This document shows, piece after piece, positions 18,086-27,377 of a stretch of DNA of 64,000 nucleotides. The stretch lies in the NCBI GenBank assembly GCA_024363285.1, contig AP024711.1, positions 62,001-126,000 on the forward strand. The letters are read 5' to 3'. This DNA comes from Leptolinea sp. HRD-7. GTDB taxonomy: Bacteria; Chloroflexota; Anaerolineae; Anaerolineales; Anaerolineaceae. Each line of letters opens with the position of its first letter. Position 1 is the first letter of the stretch. The translations under genes were made by a program, and so were the position numbers. The notes beneath the pieces are model-generated. The model was not told where the DNA came from. It saw only the letters and a program-made list of their open reading frames with translations, and did no database searches.

Positions 18086-18955
18086 ATGACAAAACCTGGT
18101 AATAATTTCTTCCGCAACAAGATATGGGTTCGCCGATTCGCGCAGCTCTTCTTTTTCGGACTGATCGCGCTGATCTCGGTCAATCACACGCTGTCCGAAT
18201 CCGGCCTATCGATCCCGTTTCTGGCGAACGCGTCGCTTCACGCGTTGTGCCCGTTCGGCGGGGTGGTAACCATCTACCAGTACGCCACAGAAGGTACATT
18301 TGTGCAGAAGATCCACGAAAGCTCGTTCATCCTGATGATCATCGGGTTCCTGCTGGCCATCCTGTTCGGACCGGTCTTTTGCGGCTGGGTTTGCCCGCTG
18401 GGGACTGTTCAGGAATGGTTTGCCGCGCTGGGACGAAAGCTCTTCGGCAAAAAACGCTACAACCACTTCATCCCCGCACGAATTGACCGGGTATTGCGTT
18501 ACCTGCGCTACCTTGTGCTGGCCTGGGTGGTCTATATGACCGCCACATCCGGAACGCTGGTCTTTGCCAATATTGACCCGTACTACGCCCTGTTCAACTT
18601 CTGGACGAGTGAGGTGGCGGTGGGCGGGTTGATCGTGCTGGGCGTCACCCTGCTGGCTTCGCTCTTTGTGGAGCGCCCGTGGTGCAAGTACGCTTGCCCC
18701 TACGGTGCCGTGCTGGGACTGTTCAATCTGGTGCGCGTGTTTGGCATCCGGCGGCAGGAATCCACCTGTACGTTGTGCGGCGCATGTGACAGGAACTGCC
18801 CGATGAACATCAACGTCAGTTCAAAATCGGTGATACGCGACCATCAGTGCATCTCCTGCCTGGAATGTACCTCTGAAGCGCGCTGCCCGGTCAACGCGAC
18901 GGTTGTTTTCGCCACCGCGGGTTTTGCCGCGAAATCGGAAACAAAGGGAGAGTAA
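18086..18955 (+). CDS. NapH-like polytopic 4Fe-4S membrane protein
   Basis: The 289-residue protein has about four to five membrane segments (for example 14-34 and 80-100). Two short Cys motifs typical of NapH/CcoG-type proteins are present (FCGWVCPLG and CKYACPYG). A C-terminal ferredoxin domain has two 4Fe-4S sites: CTLCGACDRNCP and CISCLECTSEARCP. Such proteins move electrons across or along the membrane to a partner reductase. It is preceded by GAGGTGAGGAAG and followed five bases later by a membrane-anchored partner, so the two form an operon. The electron acceptor is not evident. Confidence 0.85.
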   Translation: MTKPGNNFFRNKIWVRRFAQLFFFGLIALISVNHTLSESGLSIPFLANASLHALCPFGGVVTIYQYATEGTFVQKIHESSFILMIIGFLLAILFGPVFCGWVCPLGTVQEWFAALGRKLFGKKRYNHFIPARIDRVLRYLRYLVLAWVVYMTATSGTLVFANIDPYYALFNFWTSEVAVGGLIVLGVTLLASLFVERPWCKYACPYGAVLGLFNLVRVFGIRRQESTCTLCGACDRNCPMNINVSSKSVIRDHQCISCLECTSEARCPVNATVVFATAGFAAKSETKGE

Positions 18956-18960
18956 GCATT

Positions 18961-19725
18961 ATGAGACTTAAATCCATCCCTCTGGGTATTTTGATCTTTT
19001 TCATTCTTTTTGGCGGCATCGCCTTCACGTCAGCCATGAACTGGTGGCAGACGGAATCGTCCAAAATTCCCGCCCGCTACACCGAAGGGGAAGCCGCGGG
19101 GCAATACAACCCGGCGGATATACGTGGTTCATATACCTTCGGTGACATCAACAAGAACTTCGGCATCCCGTTGACCGATCTTCAAGCCGCGTTCCGCCTG
19201 CCGGCCGGTGGTGATGTCAGCACCATTAAGGTGAATTCACTTGAAACACTGTATGAAGGTTTAACTGTCGAAATGGGTACCGGCGCGGTACGCCTGTTCA
19301 CCGCCTTCTATCTTGGGCTGCCGTATGATCTGGCTTCCAATGAAGAGACATTCCTGTTCCCCGAAGCAGCCGCTGTGTTGAAAACCAACGGAAAAATGAC
19401 GGCAGATCAGGCGGAATTCCTGTCTACGCATACGCTTAAGGATGAGCTGCCCACGTCAGATACAGCCGCGCCCGCGGTGGAAACAACCCGATCCCCCACC
19501 CCGGCAGCCGCGTCCACGGAACATGTGGCTCCCGCCGGAACGATCACCGGAAAGACGACCTTCCAGCAGTTGTTGGATATGGGCCTTAGCGCCGCGGACA
19601 TTCAATCAGCCATCGGTGAGCCCGTACCAGACCCCGCGATGGCGGTCAAAGATTATGCCACCGCGAAGGGGTTGGAATTTTCCACATTGAAGACGGCGTT
19701 GCAGTCAAAGTTAGACGCGAAGTAA
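18961..19725 (+). CDS. membrane-anchored protein partner of the NapH-like gene
   Basis: The 254-residue protein has an N-terminal membrane anchor (about 7-25). Two copies of a small helical motif appear to follow. One is the region GDINKNFGIPLTDLQAAFRLP (about 55-160). The second is TFQQLLDMGLSAADIQSAIG near the C-terminus. A Pro/Thr/Ala linker joins them. There are no Cys or heme motifs, so it is not itself an electron carrier. The five-base gap to the ferredoxin gene implies co-translation and perhaps a structural or assembly role. I do not recognise a named family. A terminator follows 21 bp after the stop. Confidence 0.7.
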   Translation: MRLKSIPLGILIFFILFGGIAFTSAMNWWQTESSKIPARYTEGEAAGQYNPADIRGSYTFGDINKNFGIPLTDLQAAFRLPAGGDVSTIKVNSLETLYEGLTVEMGTGAVRLFTAFYLGLPYDLASNEETFLFPEAAAVLKTNGKMTADQAEFLSTHTLKDELPTSDTAAPAVETTRSPTPAAASTEHVAPAGTITGKTTFQQLLDMGLSAADIQSAIGEPVPDPAMAVKDYATAKGLEFSTLKTALQSKLDAK

Positions 19726-19746
19726 TTTGTAGTTATTGATGCCTAA

Positions 19747-19782
19747 AACCCAAAGGGTTTTTAAAACTCTTTGGGTTTTTTG
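19747..19782 (+). terminator. rho-independent terminator of the NapH-like operon
   Basis: AACCCAAAGGGTTTT (19747-19761) pairs with AAAACTCTTTGGGTT (19763-19777) with one wobble pair. Six T follow. Confidence 0.88.
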
Positions 19783-19821
19783 TTGGCCAGTACAGATTAG
19801 TTTCTGAAAAATGTTTCTTTT

Positions 19822-20264
19822 GCAGGGTTGATGCCGGCGGGGGATAAATCCGTCCATTTACGCGTTATCCAATTCCCGCCCGCGTACGCGTCAACCGCGG
19901 GTACGCCGGGAACATTTCCCATCCCAAAAAAATTACCCGAGACGTGCCCGCGGTAGATGCAAGCGGATTTATGTCGATAATCACAGACACATGTCCTCCC
20001 GCTTGCATCTACCCTGCCGAAATAATGTGACACTTGCAGGGTTGATGCCGGCGGGGAATTAATCCGTTCCATCGCACATTGCCCTATTCCCGCCGCATCA
20101 ACCGCAGACCTGTCGGGAACGTTTTCCATCTGATGAAAAATGTCCGAATTGTGCCCGCGGTAGATGCAAGCGGATTTATGTTAATAATCGCAGACACATA
20201 TCCTCCCGCTTGCATCTACCCTGCCGAAATAACGTGACACTTGCAGGGTTGATGCCGGCGGGGA
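19822..20264. repeat. family A double-hairpin repeat array (two and a half units)
   Basis: The hairpin half GCAGGGTTGATGCCGGCGGG starts at 19822, 20036 and 20243, about 207-214 bp apart. It alternates with the second hairpin CGGTAGATGCAAGCGG / CCGCTTGCATCTACC. The orientation is opposite to the 12.4-kb cluster. The last half unit ends a few bases beyond the stop codon of the CobW-type gene on the minus strand, so it may also act as its transcript end. No gene is present between 19726 and 20268. Confidence 0.85.
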
Positions 20265-20268
20265 AACT

Positions 20269-21357
20269 TTACGGCACCCGGCGCTTTGGTTTGGGGTATG
20301 CCGGGACATAGGCTTCGGTATCTTTCTCTTCCACCCCGCAATTCGCGTTGACAGCCGCCGCGTTGGCCGCGTTGACCAGTAATTCGTGGATCACGGCCGG
20401 TTCAGCTTCCATACGCGCGTTGACCAGTGCCTTCAGTTCCTTGCCGTGCATATCCGGGATCTGAGCCCGCCAGGCGGCCGCGTCACCCGCCGTGAGGCCG
20501 ATCTTCGCCTTTGTGTGCCCGGCTTGGATCAACATCTTCAAATGACCCAGCCCGATATCGCGCATACGGATCTCTTTGTTCAAGCCGGCGATCCAGTCCA
20601 CCATCAGGCCGCGCAGGTCAATAGCTGTTGGCGCGCTGAAGGTAAGCTGGGTATCCACCCGGCCGATGCTTGATTCGCCCGCGGCATAGCGTGCGTAATC
20701 GATCAACAGTGAATTCATGGGTGTTTCACGCCGGGACAGGCCATCCAACTCTTCCAGCCACGCGTCGGCATTCAAAGCGTCAAACGCGTTATGCAGACGT
20801 ACCTGTTTGCCAGGAAAACCGCTGCGCGCCATATCCAACGCCAGACGGGCTTTATCCGGCGAGATCAGGTCCCGCTTGTTAAGCATCACCAGAGCAGCCT
20901 CATCCAACTGGCGGCCGTACACATACATCGCCGGGTTTCCGAACGGCAGGGCTTCACCCCCCAGCCACTGGGTGACCAGCCGGCAATCGGCAAAAACCGT
21001 CAGTGTGACTTTTGCCGCGGCATTCTTGCGTAATTCATCCAGCGGTTTGACCACTGTTGCCACCAGATCGGCGCAGGTGCCATCGGCTTCTACAAAGACC
21101 ACCTCGGGCTGCACGGCACGGTCCAATTGCTCAAGTCGGGAGAGAAATTCTTCGTAATTGCAGCAAACACAACCGCCGGTCACCTGAACGGCTGGCACTT
21201 TTTGCCAGTCAAAGTAGGCGGTATCCACCAGATATTTTCCCGCGTCATTGGTGACCACGCCGGCTGTAACTTTCCGGGCAGCAAGTGACCGGCAGGCCGA
21301 TAATATGGCGGTCGTTTTTCCGCTGCCGGTAAAACCCCCGACAAGATGAATTTGCAT
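20269..21357 (-). CDS. CobW/G3E-family GTPase-like metallochaperone
   Basis: The 362-residue protein starts with a Walker A loop (GGFTGSGKTT, about 7-16). The hallmark metal-binding motif of G3E GTPases, GCVCCNY (CxCC), is near residue 62. VVFVEADGTCADL fits Walker B, and NKRDL is the base-specificity motif near 160. The family helps load zinc, cobalt or nickel into enzymes. The usual CobW C-terminal domain is not obvious here. The last 150 residues are helical with a late Cys (NANCGVEEKD). The target metal or enzyme is unknown. It is transcribed alone; family A repeats abut its 3' end. Confidence 0.85.
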   Translation of the reverse strand: MQIHLVGGFTGSGKTTAILSACRSLAARKVTAGVVTNDAGKYLVDTAYFDWQKVPAVQVTGGCVCCNYEEFLSRLEQLDRAVQPEVVFVEADGTCADLVATVVKPLDELRKNAAAKVTLTVFADCRLVTQWLGGEALPFGNPAMYVYGRQLDEAALVMLNKRDLISPDKARLALDMARSGFPGKQVRLHNAFDALNADAWLEELDGLSRRETPMNSLLIDYARYAAGESSIGRVDTQLTFSAPTAIDLRGLMVDWIAGLNKEIRMRDIGLGHLKMLIQAGHTKAKIGLTAGDAAAWRAQIPDMHGKELKALVNARMEAEPAVIHELLVNAANAAAVNANCGVEEKDTEAYVPAYPKPKRRVP

Positions 21358-21385
21358 ATCCGGCTCCCCGATGGTGAAATGAACG

Positions 21386-21802
21386 TTGATGGTAAGAAAA
21401 TTTTACCGCATACCGGCAGACTTGTTCAGTGAATGGCAGTGTATTAAGCGCCTTGCCAGGCGAATAGTTGTAATGACGATGTTGCCGGCTGCCATCGGGT
21501 TAACCTGTACAATACTGCACTTCCTCACCAACTTGACCGGTCAGGATGTGTTTATCATGGAGTATTTTCATTGGATCTTGCCCATTGTGGTGCCATTTCT
21601 GTTTGCCAACATAAGTGTGCCGATAGCTGAGGCAAGAACCCGGGTTTTTGATAAAAAAAGCACGTTCTTCCCGCCTACCGGATTAAGTGGTAAACTTGCG
21701 CGCGTCCTACGCGTTATATCGTTTGACAGAATCCTCCGGCCAATATCCAGCGGGGAGTCCCACTCCATTTTGGCCGGATTATCAACAGGAATTTGCCCGT
21801 AG
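21386..21802 (+). CDS. possible small membrane protein (doubtful)
   Basis: The frame encodes 138 residues with two hydrophobic segments (about 27-48 and 62-82), but no ribosome site is convincing (TTG 21386 or ATG 21389) and no family is recognised. A competing minus-strand frame (21568-21903) is equally weak. The rest of the 566-bp gap between the CobW and SulP genes shows nothing else. It may be a decayed gene. Confidence 0.28.
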   Translation: MMVRKFYRIPADLFSEWQCIKRLARRIVVMTMLPAAIGLTCTILHFLTNLTGQDVFIMEYFHWILPIVVPFLFANISVPIAEARTRVFDKKSTFFPPTGLSGKLARVLRVISFDRILRPISSGESHSILAGLSTGICP

Positions 21803-21923
21803 CAGCCCATCACAACGCGCCTGAAGACCAGGTTGGATGCGGTGTGAAAACACGGCTGAACATTTGTAAACAAGAACAATCTATGTTTGATCACACAAGC
21901 CATACTCCAATGGCTTATTTACC

Positions 21924-23597
21924 ATGGGAAGAGACATGACACGAAAAAGTTTGTTCCAGATGTATAAAGAGGAATTCACCGGCTACACCGCGGCGAAATT
22001 CCGGCAAGACCTGCTGGCAGGGTTGACAGTAGCCGCCGTGGCGCTGCCCCTGGCGCTGGCATTCGGTGTGGTTTCAGGTGCCACAGCTTCCGCGGGAATG
22101 GTCACCGCGATTCTGGCCGGGTTGATCATCGGTGGTCTTTCGGGCGCACCCTACCAGATATCCGGTCCCACTGGCGCCATGAGCGCTGTGTTGATCGTAC
22201 TCACGCAGAAATACGGGCTAAACGGTGTGTGGATGGCCGGCCTGATGGCTGGTATTGCCCTGCTGATCATCGGGCTGCTGCGGCTGGGGAGGTTCATCGC
22301 CTTCATCCCGGCGCCGGTGATCACCGGTTTTACATCCGGTATCGCCGCCATCATTGCCATCGGGCAGATCGACAACCTGCTGGGCGTCAAAACACCCGGC
22401 AGCGATTCATCCGCCCTCAAGCTGTTGGGCTATTTCAAGGGCGGCTTCACCCCCGACTGGCACACTCTGGTGCTGGCCGGCATTGTGATCGGCATAATGA
22501 TCTTCTGGCCGAAGAAATGGAACGCGCATTTTCCATCGTCACTGCTGGGGATCATCGCGGCCACCCTGGTCAACGTGCTGGTCAACTGGCCGGTGGCTGT
22601 TATCGGAGAAATTCCACAGACACTTCTTCTGGCAGACCGGTTGAATTTCCAGTCCATACCGTGGGGCAACCTGTCTGACTTTGTGGGTCCCGCCCTCACC
22701 ATTACGGCACTCGGCGCTATCGAAAGTCTGCTGTGCGGCGCGGTGGCCAGCAATATGACCGGCATCCGCCTGCAGGCCAACCAGGAACTCATCGCCCAGG
22801 GTGTGGGGAACATCATCATCCCGTTTTTCGGCGGCGTTCCGGCGACGGCCGCCATCGCGCGCAGCAGTGTGGGCATCAAATCAGGCGGCAAGACACGCGT
22901 GGTCAGCATTGTTCACGCGTTGATGCTAACCGCGTCTATGTTCTTCCTCGCGCCGGTCATGTCCCGCATTCCGCTGGCGGCGCTGGCCGGCGTGTTGGTG
23001 GTCACCGCGTGGCGGATGAATGAATGGGAATCCATCCACTACATTTTCCATAATAAATTCAAGACGGCCATCATCACCTTCACCATCACCCTGCTGGCGA
23101 CCGTGGCATTGGACCTGACCCAGGCAATCATGATCGGCGCGTTCCTTTCGGCGCTGGTCTTCTTGAATGACAGTTCCAGCATCGACATCCAGATCCAGGA
23201 AGTTGACCCTGAAAAACTGCGCGGCCGCGGGATCGAGAATGCCGGTCACTGCAAGCACGTCAGGGTGGCGTACCTCACCGGGCCGCTGTTCTTTGCGGCC
23301 ACCGGCAACTTCAATGAAGCCTTCACCGGGTTGACCAACACCCACGCGCTCATTCTTTCGATGCGCGGTGTGCCGCTGATCGATACCTCAGGCTTGCAAT
23401 CGTTGACCACGCTGTATCAGAATCTGAAGAAATCCGGCACGGTGTTGATGCTGGCCAGTGTGCAGCCCGGTGTGCAGGCCATGCTGTCACGCGGCGGGCT
23501 GGATACAATGATCGGTCCGGAGAACTTCTTCTGGTCGGCCGACCAGGCGATCGTGGAAGCAGAGAAACGCGGCTGCGTGTACTGCGCGGAGATATAG
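21924..23597 (+). CDS. SulP-family inorganic anion transporter with STAS domain
   Basis: The 557-residue membrane transporter has about 11-14 hydrophobic segments. The SulP signature lies near the N-terminus (DLLAGLTVAAVALPLALAFG, then GLSGAPYQISGPTGAMSAV). The cytoplasmic STAS domain occupies about 440-550 (VRVAYLTGPLFFAA, MRGVPLIDTSGLQSL). SulP members carry sulfate, bicarbonate, molybdate or other anions; the substrate cannot be told here. The protein ends with a Cys pair (GCVYCAEI). The start may be ATG 21924 or ATG 21936, neither with an ideal ribosome site. Family C repeats begin right after the stop. Confidence 0.9.
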   Translation: MGRDMTRKSLFQMYKEEFTGYTAAKFRQDLLAGLTVAAVALPLALAFGVVSGATASAGMVTAILAGLIIGGLSGAPYQISGPTGAMSAVLIVLTQKYGLNGVWMAGLMAGIALLIIGLLRLGRFIAFIPAPVITGFTSGIAAIIAIGQIDNLLGVKTPGSDSSALKLLGYFKGGFTPDWHTLVLAGIVIGIMIFWPKKWNAHFPSSLLGIIAATLVNVLVNWPVAVIGEIPQTLLLADRLNFQSIPWGNLSDFVGPALTITALGAIESLLCGAVASNMTGIRLQANQELIAQGVGNIIIPFFGGVPATAAIARSSVGIKSGGKTRVVSIVHALMLTASMFFLAPVMSRIPLAALAGVLVVTAWRMNEWESIHYIFHNKFKTAIITFTITLLATVALDLTQAIMIGAFLSALVFLNDSSSIDIQIQEVDPEKLRGRGIENAGHCKHVRVAYLTGPLFFAATGNFNEAFTGLTNTHALILSMRGVPLIDTSGLQSLTTLYQNLKKSGTVLMLASVQPGVQAMLSRGGLDTMIGPENFFWSADQAIVEAEKRGCVYCAEI

Positions 23598-23604
23598 GTT
23601 CTTG

Positions 23605-24640
23605 GTTCCTCTCCCCTTCGGGGCGAGGAATTTTTTGCGCCTTGCTCCTCTCCCCACCGGGGAGAGGCCGGGGTGAGGGGCGATCTCGGCCGTCAAACCA
23701 GCCGACGGATCAACCGAATCTTGCCTTTCACACCAAGGTTACATTTCTGTAGGCTTTCTCCCCTCACCTGACCTCTCCCCTTCGGGGCGAGGAATTTTTT
23801 GCGCCTTGCTCCTCTCCCCCTCGGGGAGAGGCTGGGGTGAGGGGCGATCTCGGCCGTCAAACCAGCCGGGAGATCAGATAGATTTTGCCTTTCATTGCAT
23901 GACCTCATTAATGCCGGCTTTTTACCCTCACCTAACCTCTCCCCTTCGGGGCGAGGAATTTTTTGCGCCTTGCTCCTCTCCCCCTCGGGGAGAGGCCGGG
24001 GTACGGGGCTATCTCGGCCTTCGAACCAGCCGGCGGATCAACCGCATCTTGCCTTTCACACCAAGGTTACATTTCTGTAGAGAGTAGGTTGGACAATCCG
24101 CCTGGTGTATTAACATTGCCATCCGGATGCTCTTCTCCATCAACAGGGCGGCGGATTGTCCAACAGGCACGGACAGTCACAAAACTTGCCGGGTGGAAAA
24201 GAACCACGTCATTCCGGCGGGTGTTGGACGAAACGCACCCTTGTGAAGGTGGGATTTGTGTTAACCCGTTGGTCAATATTCGCGCGTTTCGTCCAACCTA
24301 CATCTCGCGTATGCATCAACTCGGGGAGAGGCCGGGGTGAGGGGCGATCTCGGCCGTTAAACTAGCCGGGGGATCAACTGCTTCTTGCTTTTCACACCAA
24401 GGTTACATTTCTGTAGGCTTTTTCCCCTCACCTGACCTCTCCCCTTCGGGGCGAGGAATTTACGCGCCTTGCTCCTCTCCCCACCGGGGAGAGGCCGGGG
24501 TGAGGGGCGATCTCGGCCGTCAAACCAGCCGGCGGATCAACTGCTTCTTGCTTTTCACACCAAGGTTACATTTCTGTAGGCTTTTTCCCCTCACATGACC
24601 TCTCCTCTTCGGGGCGAGGATTTTTTTGCCGTCACCATTA
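23605..24640. repeat. family C repeat array, about 164-bp period
   Basis: The unit contains CTCCCCTTCGGGGCGAGG, then CTCCTCTCCCC-CGGGGAGAGG with GGGGTGAGGGGCGATCTCGG, then CACACCAAGGTTACATTTC and TTTCCCCTCACCTGACCT. Unit starts fall at 23611, 23775, 23939, 24439 and 24602, giving spacings of 164, 164, 500 and 163. The 500-bp step contains a family B element and a truncated unit. Similar CTCTCCCC/GGGGAGAGG sequences are common in many bacterial genomes. The coding frames across it are repeat artefacts. Confidence 0.88.
24084..24301 (-). repeat. family B MITE/BIME-like element, 218 bp, nested in family C array
   Basis: Terminal inverted repeats GTAGGTTGGAC (24084-24094) and GTCCAACCTAC (24291-24301). 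Inside are two hairpins: GTTGGACAATCCGCC / GGCGGATTGTCCAAC, and GTTGGACGAAACGC / GCGTTTCGTCCAAC. The hairpin order is reversed relative to the copies at 28338 and 29310, so this copy is inverted. It interrupts a family C unit. Confidence 0.85.
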
Positions 24641-24644
24641 TCCA

Positions 24645-24915
24645 GCAGGGTTGATGCCGGCGGGGGATTTATCCGTCCATACACATAATCCCAATTCCCG
24701 CCTGATAACGCGTCAACCTCCGGTCTGCCAGGAAATTTCCTGGTTTGGGCAGAGTTGTTAAAACCCTAAGGGTCTTTGAGACCCTTAGGGTTTGAGTTGC
24801 CCGAATTGTGCCTGCGGTAGATGCAAGCGGATTTTAATCGCTGGTCTGCGGACACATTTCCTTCCGCTTGCATCTACCCTACCATAGAAATGTGACAATG
24901 GCAGGGTTGATGCCG
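24645..24915. repeat. family A repeat with nested family D palindrome
   Basis: GCAGGGTTGATGCCGGCGGG at 24645 opens the unit. The second hairpin CGGTAGATGCAAGCGG / CCGCTTGCATCTACC is near 24815-24880. A further GCAGGGTTGATGCC half unit is at 24901-24915. The linker between the hairpins carries a family D palindrome (24761-24793). The unit ends about 60 bp before the next gene. Confidence 0.82.
24761..24793. repeat. family D palindrome
   Basis: AAACCCTAAGGGTC (24761-24774) and GACCCTTAGGGTTT (24780-24793) are perfect 14-bp inverted arms around TTTGA. Copies lie at 43102-43134 and 62028-62060. Confidence 0.88.
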
Positions 24916-24973
24916 TTTATACCCTCAGGGGATTCTGGTATGATTACCCCAACACCGTTTTCAGGAGAAAACC

Positions 24974-25846
24974 ATGAAAATCGCTGTGACTGGCGCTCAG
25001 GGACTGCTGGGCGAAGAATGCCTGCGCACACTGGGAGCGGAGCATGAGATGATCCCCCTCCCCCCGCACGGTGACCTCGACCTGGTGAATTTCCACGCCA
25101 CCCGTGACTGGTTCCTGGCCCATAAACCAGACGTGATCATCCACACCGCCGCCAACCGTGACCCCGACTCGTGTGAGCTCAACCCTGACCTGGCCTGGAC
25201 GTCCAACACGCTGGTGACCTGGAACGTGGTCAACGCCGCGCGCGAACTGGACGCCGTGCTGGTGCATGCCAGCTCAGACAGCGTATTCCCCGGTGACCGT
25301 GACCTGCCCTACCACGAATTTGACGAAGCCCGCGACCCCATCAACCTGTACGGGCGCACCAAGCTGGCTTCCGAAAAACTCGTCCGGCAATACATTCCAA
25401 AACACTTCAACCTGCGTATGCCCCTGCTCTTCGGCCGTACCGGTGGAATGGCGCGCAACAATTTACTCAAACTGTATGCCGCTGCCCGGGCAGGCAAGAA
25501 GACCGTGGCCGCGGGTGACGCCGTCTCCAGCGCCTGCTCGGTGCGTGATATCGCCCGCTCGCTTTCGGTGATGCTCAAGACACCCTTCTACGGCACCTAC
25601 CACTTTGCCAATTCCGGCTCGTGCTCCCGGGCTTCGTACCTGCAATCCTTCTTGAAAATTATCGGTATGGATCCCGACATGGTGACGGTCAGCACAATTG
25701 ACGCCATCAACCGCCCCGCCCGCCGCTGCCGTAACATCTTTCTGCAAAGCCGCCTGCTTGAGCCGGTTTTCGGCATCACCCTGCAATCCATTGACGACGC
25801 CCTCACTGAAACGGCTGCCGATCTGAAAGCGGATGGCCTGATCTGA
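24974..25846 (+). CDS. RmlD-like NAD(P)-dependent sugar reductase
   Basis: The 290-residue extended SDR protein has an N-terminal dinucleotide site (VTGAQGLLGEE, 5-15) and the RmlD-type segment PDVIIHTAANRDPDSCELNP. HASSDSVFPG follows, then the catalytic pair in YGRTKLASEKL. This matches the dTDP-4-dehydrorhamnose reductase family, which makes activated deoxysugars. The rhamnose-specific partners RmlA, RmlB and RmlC are absent, so the substrate is open. The ATG follows AGGAG. It is first gene of an operon with a membrane glycosyltransferase-like protein one base downstream and a HAD hydrolase. The gene set suggests envelope glycan synthesis. Confidence 0.85.
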   Translation: MKIAVTGAQGLLGEECLRTLGAEHEMIPLPPHGDLDLVNFHATRDWFLAHKPDVIIHTAANRDPDSCELNPDLAWTSNTLVTWNVVNAARELDAVLVHASSDSVFPGDRDLPYHEFDEARDPINLYGRTKLASEKLVRQYIPKHFNLRMPLLFGRTGGMARNNLLKLYAAARAGKKTVAAGDAVSSACSVRDIARSLSVMLKTPFYGTYHFANSGSCSRASYLQSFLKIIGMDPDMVTVSTIDAINRPARRCRNIFLQSRLLEPVFGITLQSIDDALTETAADLKADGLI

Positions 25847-25847
25847 T

Positions 25848-27362
25848 ATGGTGACTATGCGCAAATACATTCCGGCCATTATTGTGCTCCTGGCCCTCGC
25901 CGCGCGCCTCATCCCCGGCCCGCGTCTGGTGGACGATGCCTACATCACCTTCCGCTACTCCCGCAACCTGATCGAAGGACAGGGGCTGGTGTACAACCCC
26001 GGCGAACATGTGCTGGGTACCACCACCCCGCTCTTCGCGCTGATCATGGCCGGCGCCGGCCTGGTGCATGCCGATTACCCGTGGGCCGCTCTCATCGTCT
26101 CCGCCATCGCTGACAGCCTCACCTGCCTGCTGCTGCTGCGTCTCGGCCGGTCCATCGGGTATGAGAAGACCGGTATCGCCGCCGCACTGGTATGGGCAGT
26201 CCACCCGTATGCCGTCACCTTTGCCATCGGGGGTATGGAGACCAGCCTGTTCGTCTTCCTTTTAATAGCCTCCGGGGTGGCTCACGCGGAAAAACGCCGC
26301 GTTCCTGCCGCCCTGTGCGCCGCGCTGGCATTTGTCACCCGGCCTGACGCGGCGATCCTGATTGTTTTGCTCGCGCTTGACCGCCTGTGGGGTATCATCC
26401 GCCGCAAGGAAGAATGGCCGAAGTTGACGGAATGGCTGGCCGCCCTCGTGCCGCTGGCCGCCTGGTACGGCTTCGCGTGGTGGTATTACGGGTCACCCCT
26501 GCCCCATTCGATGACGGCCAAAATGGCGGCTTACCGGCTGGATGACTACGCCGCGTTTGTCCGGCTATTACAGCATTACGCCCAACCCTTCATGGGAAAC
26601 AAGTTCACCGGTCCCTTTGGCGTGGGCCTCGGGCTGATCCTCTTCCCCGCGCTGACCATTCTAGGCGCGCGGCCGCTGCTGGACAAACGCCCGTCCGCCT
26701 GGCCGCTGCTGGTCTACCCGTGGGTCTACCTGGTCGTCTTCTCGGTGCCCAACCCGCTGATCTTCCGCTGGTACCTCACGCCGCCGCTGCCCATGTACAT
26801 CTTCCCCGTGCTGGCCGCCATCGAGCGGTTGACCGATAACCTGGCCTTCATGCGGCCCCGCCCCCGTCTGCGCCTGTGGACAGCCGCCATCCTGATGTTC
26901 ATTCTGCCGCTGGCCAGCCTGTTGACCGAGTGGGTTCCGCGGCCGGATCACGGCAACGTCACCCCCTGCCCCGATATGGCCTGGACAAAGCTGGAAGACC
27001 TGTACGCCAGGGCGGCTGACGTGGTGATGCGCGACTACCGCCCCGGTGACGTGGTGGCTGCCGGCGACGTGGGCGTGCTGGGTTGGAAAACCCGCGCCCC
27101 CATCCTCGACCTGGTGGGCCTCAATTCGCCGGTCACCAAGAAATACTATCCCCTGCCGGCGGAAGACTATGTGATCAACTATGCCGTCCCCGCGAAACTC
27201 ATCCTCGACGAGAAGCCGGCCTATGTGGTGATCCTCGAAGTGTACGGCCGCAACACCCTGGCGCGTGACGAACGCTTCGGCGGCCAGTACCGGCTGGTGG
27301 AAAAGATCAACACCGACTTCTACGGGTCAGACGGCCTGCTGGTGTACGAGATCAAACGCTGA
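25848..27362 (+). CDS. polytopic GT-C-type glycosyltransferase-like membrane protein
   Basis: The 504-residue protein has about 9-11 hydrophobic segments. A catalytic-type first loop reads VDDAYITFRYSRNLIEGQG, followed by YNPGEHVLGTTTPLF. The segment GFAWWYYGSPLPHSMTAKM is also typical of GT-C proteins related to ArnT and PMT mannosyltransferases. These use lipid-linked sugars on the outer membrane face, with the DD pair as the likely base. A C-terminal soluble domain begins about residue 385 and ends with DGLLVYEI. It starts one base after the RmlD-like stop, so the two are co-translated. The acceptor is unknown. Confidence 0.82.
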   Translation: MVTMRKYIPAIIVLLALAARLIPGPRLVDDAYITFRYSRNLIEGQGLVYNPGEHVLGTTTPLFALIMAGAGLVHADYPWAALIVSAIADSLTCLLLLRLGRSIGYEKTGIAAALVWAVHPYAVTFAIGGMETSLFVFLLIASGVAHAEKRRVPAALCAALAFVTRPDAAILIVLLALDRLWGIIRRKEEWPKLTEWLAALVPLAAWYGFAWWYYGSPLPHSMTAKMAAYRLDDYAAFVRLLQHYAQPFMGNKFTGPFGVGLGLILFPALTILGARPLLDKRPSAWPLLVYPWVYLVVFSVPNPLIFRWYLTPPLPMYIFPVLAAIERLTDNLAFMRPRPRLRLWTAAILMFILPLASLLTEWVPRPDHGNVTPCPDMAWTKLEDLYARAADVVMRDYRPGDVVAAGDVGVLGWKTRAPILDLVGLNSPVTKKYYPLPAEDYVINYAVPAKLILDEKPAYVVILEVYGRNTLARDERFGGQYRLVEKINTDFYGSDGLLVYEIKR

Positions 27363-27377
27363 CCTTTGGACGTGACC

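Noticed and set aside
19797..20129. 110-residue minus-strand open frame
   Set aside because: Family A repeat sequence; no ribosome site; the translation has no protein-like pattern.
21568..21903. 111-residue minus-strand open frame
   Set aside because: No ribosome site; overlaps another weak frame; translation looks random.
23693..24087. Open frames in both strands of the family C array
   Set aside because: They encode the same Pro/Arg/Gly-rich peptides in each repeat unit, a consequence of repeated DNA.
23605..24640. Possible CRISPR array, because of regular spacing
   Set aside because: The period is about 164 bp with no unique spacers; the whole unit is conserved. No cas genes.
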